A DNA stretch of 9,360 nt from Rhodospirillales bacterium (GTDB taxonomy: Bacteria; Pseudomonadota; Alphaproteobacteria; CACIAM-22H2): the NCBI GenBank assembly GCA_016195145.1, contig JACQAF010000180.1, positions 1-9,360 of the forward strand, written 5' to 3'. Of the stretch, positions 7,211 to 9,360 are shown in pieces. Every line of letters begins with the position of its first letter. Position 1 is the first letter of the stretch. Both the position numbers and the translations under genes were made by a program. The notes under the pieces were generated by a model. That model ran no database searches and was not told the origin of the DNA. It saw only the letters and a program-made list of their open reading frames with translations.

Positions 7211-7216
7211 GCGACG

Positions 7217-8137
7217 ATGGCGACCGCCCTCGACGACCGCCCGGCGCCCGCGACGCCCGTCGCCGTCCAAAGCCCGTTCCGGCGCTTCGTCGTCGATTTC
7301 GTCGCAAGTCCGCTCGCGGTGTTCGGCTTCGCGGTCTTCATGCTGATCGTTTTCGTGGCGATCGCAGCGCCGCTAATCTCGCCGCAAAATCCCTACGACC
7401 TGATGCAACTCGACATTCTCGACGGTCGCGTGGCGCCGGGCGGCAAGTCGTCGGCGGGCTACACTTTCTTTCTCGGCTCCGATTCCCAGGGGCGCGACAT
7501 GCTGTCGGGCATCTTCTATGGCCTGCGCATCTCGCTCGGCGTCGGCGTGATGAGTGCGATCGTCGCCGTTTTTATCGGCATGAGCGCCGGCCTGACCGCG
7601 GCCTATTTCGGCGGCCGCATCGACGCCCTGATCATGCGCATCGTCGATATTCAGCTCAGCTTCCCGGCGATCCTGGTAGCGCTGATCCTGCTCGCGGTAT
7701 TGGGGCAAGGTACGGGCAAGATCATCGTCGCGCTGGTCGCCGTGCAGTGGGCGTATTACGCCCGCACGGTGCGCGGCACGGCCCTGGTCGAGCGGCGCAA
7801 GGAGTATATCGAGGCGGCGTCGTGCCTCGCGCTCGGTCATGCGCGGATCGTCTTCCGACATCTCCTGCCCAACTGCCTGCCGCCGCTGATCGTCGTCGGC
7901 ACGGTCCAGGTCGCGCACGCCATCGCGTTGGAGGCGACGCTGTCGTTCCTCGGCATCGGCTTGCCGATCACCGAACCGTCGCTCGGCCTGCTCATCGCCA
8001 ACGGCTTCGAATATATTCTCTCAGGCAAATACTGGATCAGCTTTTTCCCCGGCCTCGCGTTGCTGCTTACCATCGTCAGCATCAATCTGGTCGGCGACCA
8101 GCTGCGCGATGTGCTTAATCCGCGCCTGCAAAGATAG
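7217..8137 (+). CDS. Peptide ABC transporter permease, DppC-like
   Basis: This 306-residue inner-membrane protein is the second pore subunit (DppC/OppC branch). A hydrophilic N terminus leads into the OppC N-terminal region with one membrane segment (about 33-53). The family block FLGSDSQGRDMLSGIFYG (85-102) precedes RISLGVG and further segments at about 105-130, 145-163, 167-185, 221-247 and 275-293. The coupling loop is EYIEAASCLALGHARIVF (196-213), then RHLLPN. SFLGIGLP (243-250) is also typical. AAGGGATAGG, spanning the end of the previous gene, provides a ribosome site five bases before the ATG. The gap to the ATPase start is only 4 nt. The gene appears complete, with no unusual feature. 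Confidence 0.93.
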   Translation: MATALDDRPAPATPVAVQSPFRRFVVDFVASPLAVFGFAVFMLIVFVAIAAPLISPQNPYDLMQLDILDGRVAPGGKSSAGYTFFLGSDSQGRDMLSGIFYGLRISLGVGVMSAIVAVFIGMSAGLTAAYFGGRIDALIMRIVDIQLSFPAILVALILLAVLGQGTGKIIVALVAVQWAYYARTVRGTALVERRKEYIEAASCLALGHARIVFRHLLPNCLPPLIVVGTVQVAHAIALEATLSFLGIGLPITEPSLGLLIANGFEYILSGKYWISFFPGLALLLTIVSINLVGDQLRDVLNPRLQR

Positions 8138-8141
8138 GCCG

Positions 8142-9122
8142 ATGACGTCTCAGCCGATTCTTGTCGTCGAAAATTTGCGAACCTGCTTCGACATGCGGAT
8201 CGGGATGCTGAACGCCGTAAACGACGTGTCGTTTACGGTCTCGGCCGGCGAGATTCTCGGGCTGGTCGGGGAATCGGGCTCGGGAAAAACGGTCACCGGT
8301 TTCTCGATCATGGGGCTCGTCGATCCGCCCGGCCGCATTGCCGGTGGGCGGATCCTGTTCAAGGGGCGCGACCTGGTCGGCCTGCCCGAGAACGAGATGC
8401 GCCGGCTGCGCGGCGCGCGCATCGCTATGATCTTCCAGGACCCGATGATGACCCTCAATCCCGTACTGCGCATTGAGACGCAGATGGTCGAGGCGGTGCG
8501 GGCCCATGCCGACGTCAGCGCCGACGAGGCGCTGGCCCGCGCCCGCAATGCGCTCGGGCGGGTCGGCATCCCATCGCCCGACGAACGGCTCAAGGCCTAT
8601 CCTCACCAGTTTTCCGGCGGCATGCGCCAGCGCGTGGCGATCGCCACCGCGCTGATCAACAAGCCCGACCTGATTATCGCCGACGAGCCGACGACGGCCC
8701 TCGACGTCACCATCCAGGGTCAGATCCTGTTCGAGGTCCAGAAGCTCTGCTGCGAGACCGGTACCGCCCTGATCTGGATCACGCACGATCTGTCGGTCGT
8801 CGCCTCGCTCGCCGACCGGGTATGCGTGATGTATGCCGGAAAGATCGTCGAGGAAGGCAGCGTCGACGCCATCCTCGATCGCCCGGCCCATCCCTATACT
8901 CACGGCCTCATCGGCTCGGTGCCGAGCCGCAACCACAAAGGCACGCCGCTGGCGCAAATTCCGGGGGTCATGCCGTCGATGCTCGACCTGCCGGGCGGAT
9001 GCAGCTTCCGCCCGCGCTGCGCGCGCGCCGATCGTGCCTGCGAGACGCCGCCCGGCGTGGACGAGATTGGCGATGGCCGCCGGGTGCGTTGCGTCCATCC
9101 GCTGGTCGGGGCGCCGGCATGA
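8142..9122 (+). CDS. Peptide ABC transporter ATP-binding protein, DppD-like
   Basis: This 326-residue cytoplasmic ATPase is one of two that drive the importer. Visible motifs are Walker A GESGSGKT (43-50), Q-loop Gln99 in MIFQDPMMTLNP, signature FSGGMRQR (157-164), Walker B LIIADEP with catalytic Glu182, D-loop TALD and H-loop His215 in WITHD. The C-terminal oligopeptide-transporter extension follows HPYTHGLIGSVPS. It contains four cysteines (287, 293, 300, 317), a pattern proposed to hold an iron-sulfur cluster in Dpp-type ATPases. An upstream in-frame ATG at 8109 would overlap the permease by 29 nt and add 11 residues of no family character, so the ATG at 8142, just after the permease stop, is preferred. 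Its stop overlaps the next ATPase's ATG in an ATGA. Confidence 0.94.
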   Translation: MTSQPILVVENLRTCFDMRIGMLNAVNDVSFTVSAGEILGLVGESGSGKTVTGFSIMGLVDPPGRIAGGRILFKGRDLVGLPENEMRRLRGARIAMIFQDPMMTLNPVLRIETQMVEAVRAHADVSADEALARARNALGRVGIPSPDERLKAYPHQFSGGMRQRVAIATALINKPDLIIADEPTTALDVTIQGQILFEVQKLCCETGTALIWITHDLSVVASLADRVCVMYAGKIVEEGSVDAILDRPAHPYTHGLIGSVPSRNHKGTPLAQIPGVMPSMLDLPGGCSFRPRCARADRACETPPGVDEIGDGRRVRCVHPLVGAPA

Positions 9123-9360
9123 GCGGCACGTCGACCTTGCGCACAGTTCCCGGCGCCGCGGTCGCGACGGAAACCGTGCCGCCGCTGCTCAGCTTGTGGG
9201 GAATCTATCGCCGCTTCGCCAAGAAGCTCGACCTCGCCGGCGAGATCGCCGGCTGGCTTGGCGCCGATGTAAGGGAAGAGGTCGTGCGCGCGGTCGATGG
9301 GGTCGATCTCGACATCCGCGAGGGCGAGGTGGTCGGCCTGGTCGGCGAATCGGGCTGCGG
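9119..9360 (+). CDS. Peptide ABC transporter ATP-binding protein, DppF-like (3' end outside window)
   Basis: This is the start of the second ATPase of the importer; 80 codons are visible before the window ends. After a variable N terminus (MSGTSTLRTVPG) come LLSLWGIYRRFAKKLDL, REEVVRAVDGVDLDI and VVGLVGESGCG, the beginning of Walker A, broken before its Lys-Ser/Thr. The segment between the first strand and VVRAVDGV is longer than in the first ATPase, as seen in many DppF-type partners. The ATG overlaps the preceding stop by 4 nt (ATGA), implying coupled translation and equal amounts of the two ATPases. The rest of the catalytic domain is not visible. Truncation is caused by the window edge, not by mutation. 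Confidence 0.88.
   Translation, partial: MSGTSTLRTVPGAAVATETVPPLLSLWGIYRRFAKKLDLAGEIAGWLGADVREEVVRAVDGVDLDIREGEVVGLVGESGC

Noticed and set aside
6664..8118. A 484-codon plus-strand frame spanning both permease genes
   Set aside because: It is a shifted-frame shadow of the two permeases, very rich in Arg and Asp and lacking the hydrophobic segments of the real frames.

Overview
The window is gene-dense, GC-rich DNA with short gaps, ATGA stop/start overlaps and few ATGs in GC-rich leaders. The protein families look like those of an alphaproteobacterium, possibly Rhodospirillales-like. That placement is inferred from composition and protein style; no marker gene is present. I see no rRNA, tRNA, CRISPR array, insertion sequence or phage gene.

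The left arm (58-2835) is a minus-strand run of three genes. It reads argE (M20-family acetylornithine deacetylase), then a HAD-superfamily hydrolase whose ATG overlaps the argE stop by 4 nt, then an M14-type succinylglutamate desuccinylase/aspartoacylase-like zinc hydrolase that probably starts at a TTG. A near-perfect 15-bp inverted repeat begins right after the last stop codon.

The middle is a 92-bp divergent intergenic region (2836-2927). It holds a plausible plus-strand promoter and, overlapping its -10 box and predicted start site, an 8-bp perfect inverted repeat that could be an operator. Rightward from it runs an M81-family (MlrC-like) metallopeptidase gene (2928-4478).

The right arm (4703 to the window end) is a dipeptide/oligopeptide-type ABC importer in canonical order: periplasmic substrate-binding protein, two inner-membrane permeases, and two ATPases, the second cut off by the window edge just inside its Walker A motif. 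The binding-protein gene is not intact. Near 5441-5450 the reading frame changes, and a family segment of roughly 35-50 residues is missing at the same point. This is either a real inactivating deletion or an assembly error.

Together the genes suggest a scavenging module. A peptide-type importer brings in a small peptide or N-acylated amino acid, and up to three zinc amidohydrolases of different families (M81, M20, M14) could cleave it in the cytoplasm. The families are well supported; the shared substrate is inference. The most notable points are the damaged binding protein, the clustering of the three hydrolases, and the inverted repeat in the divergent promoter region.
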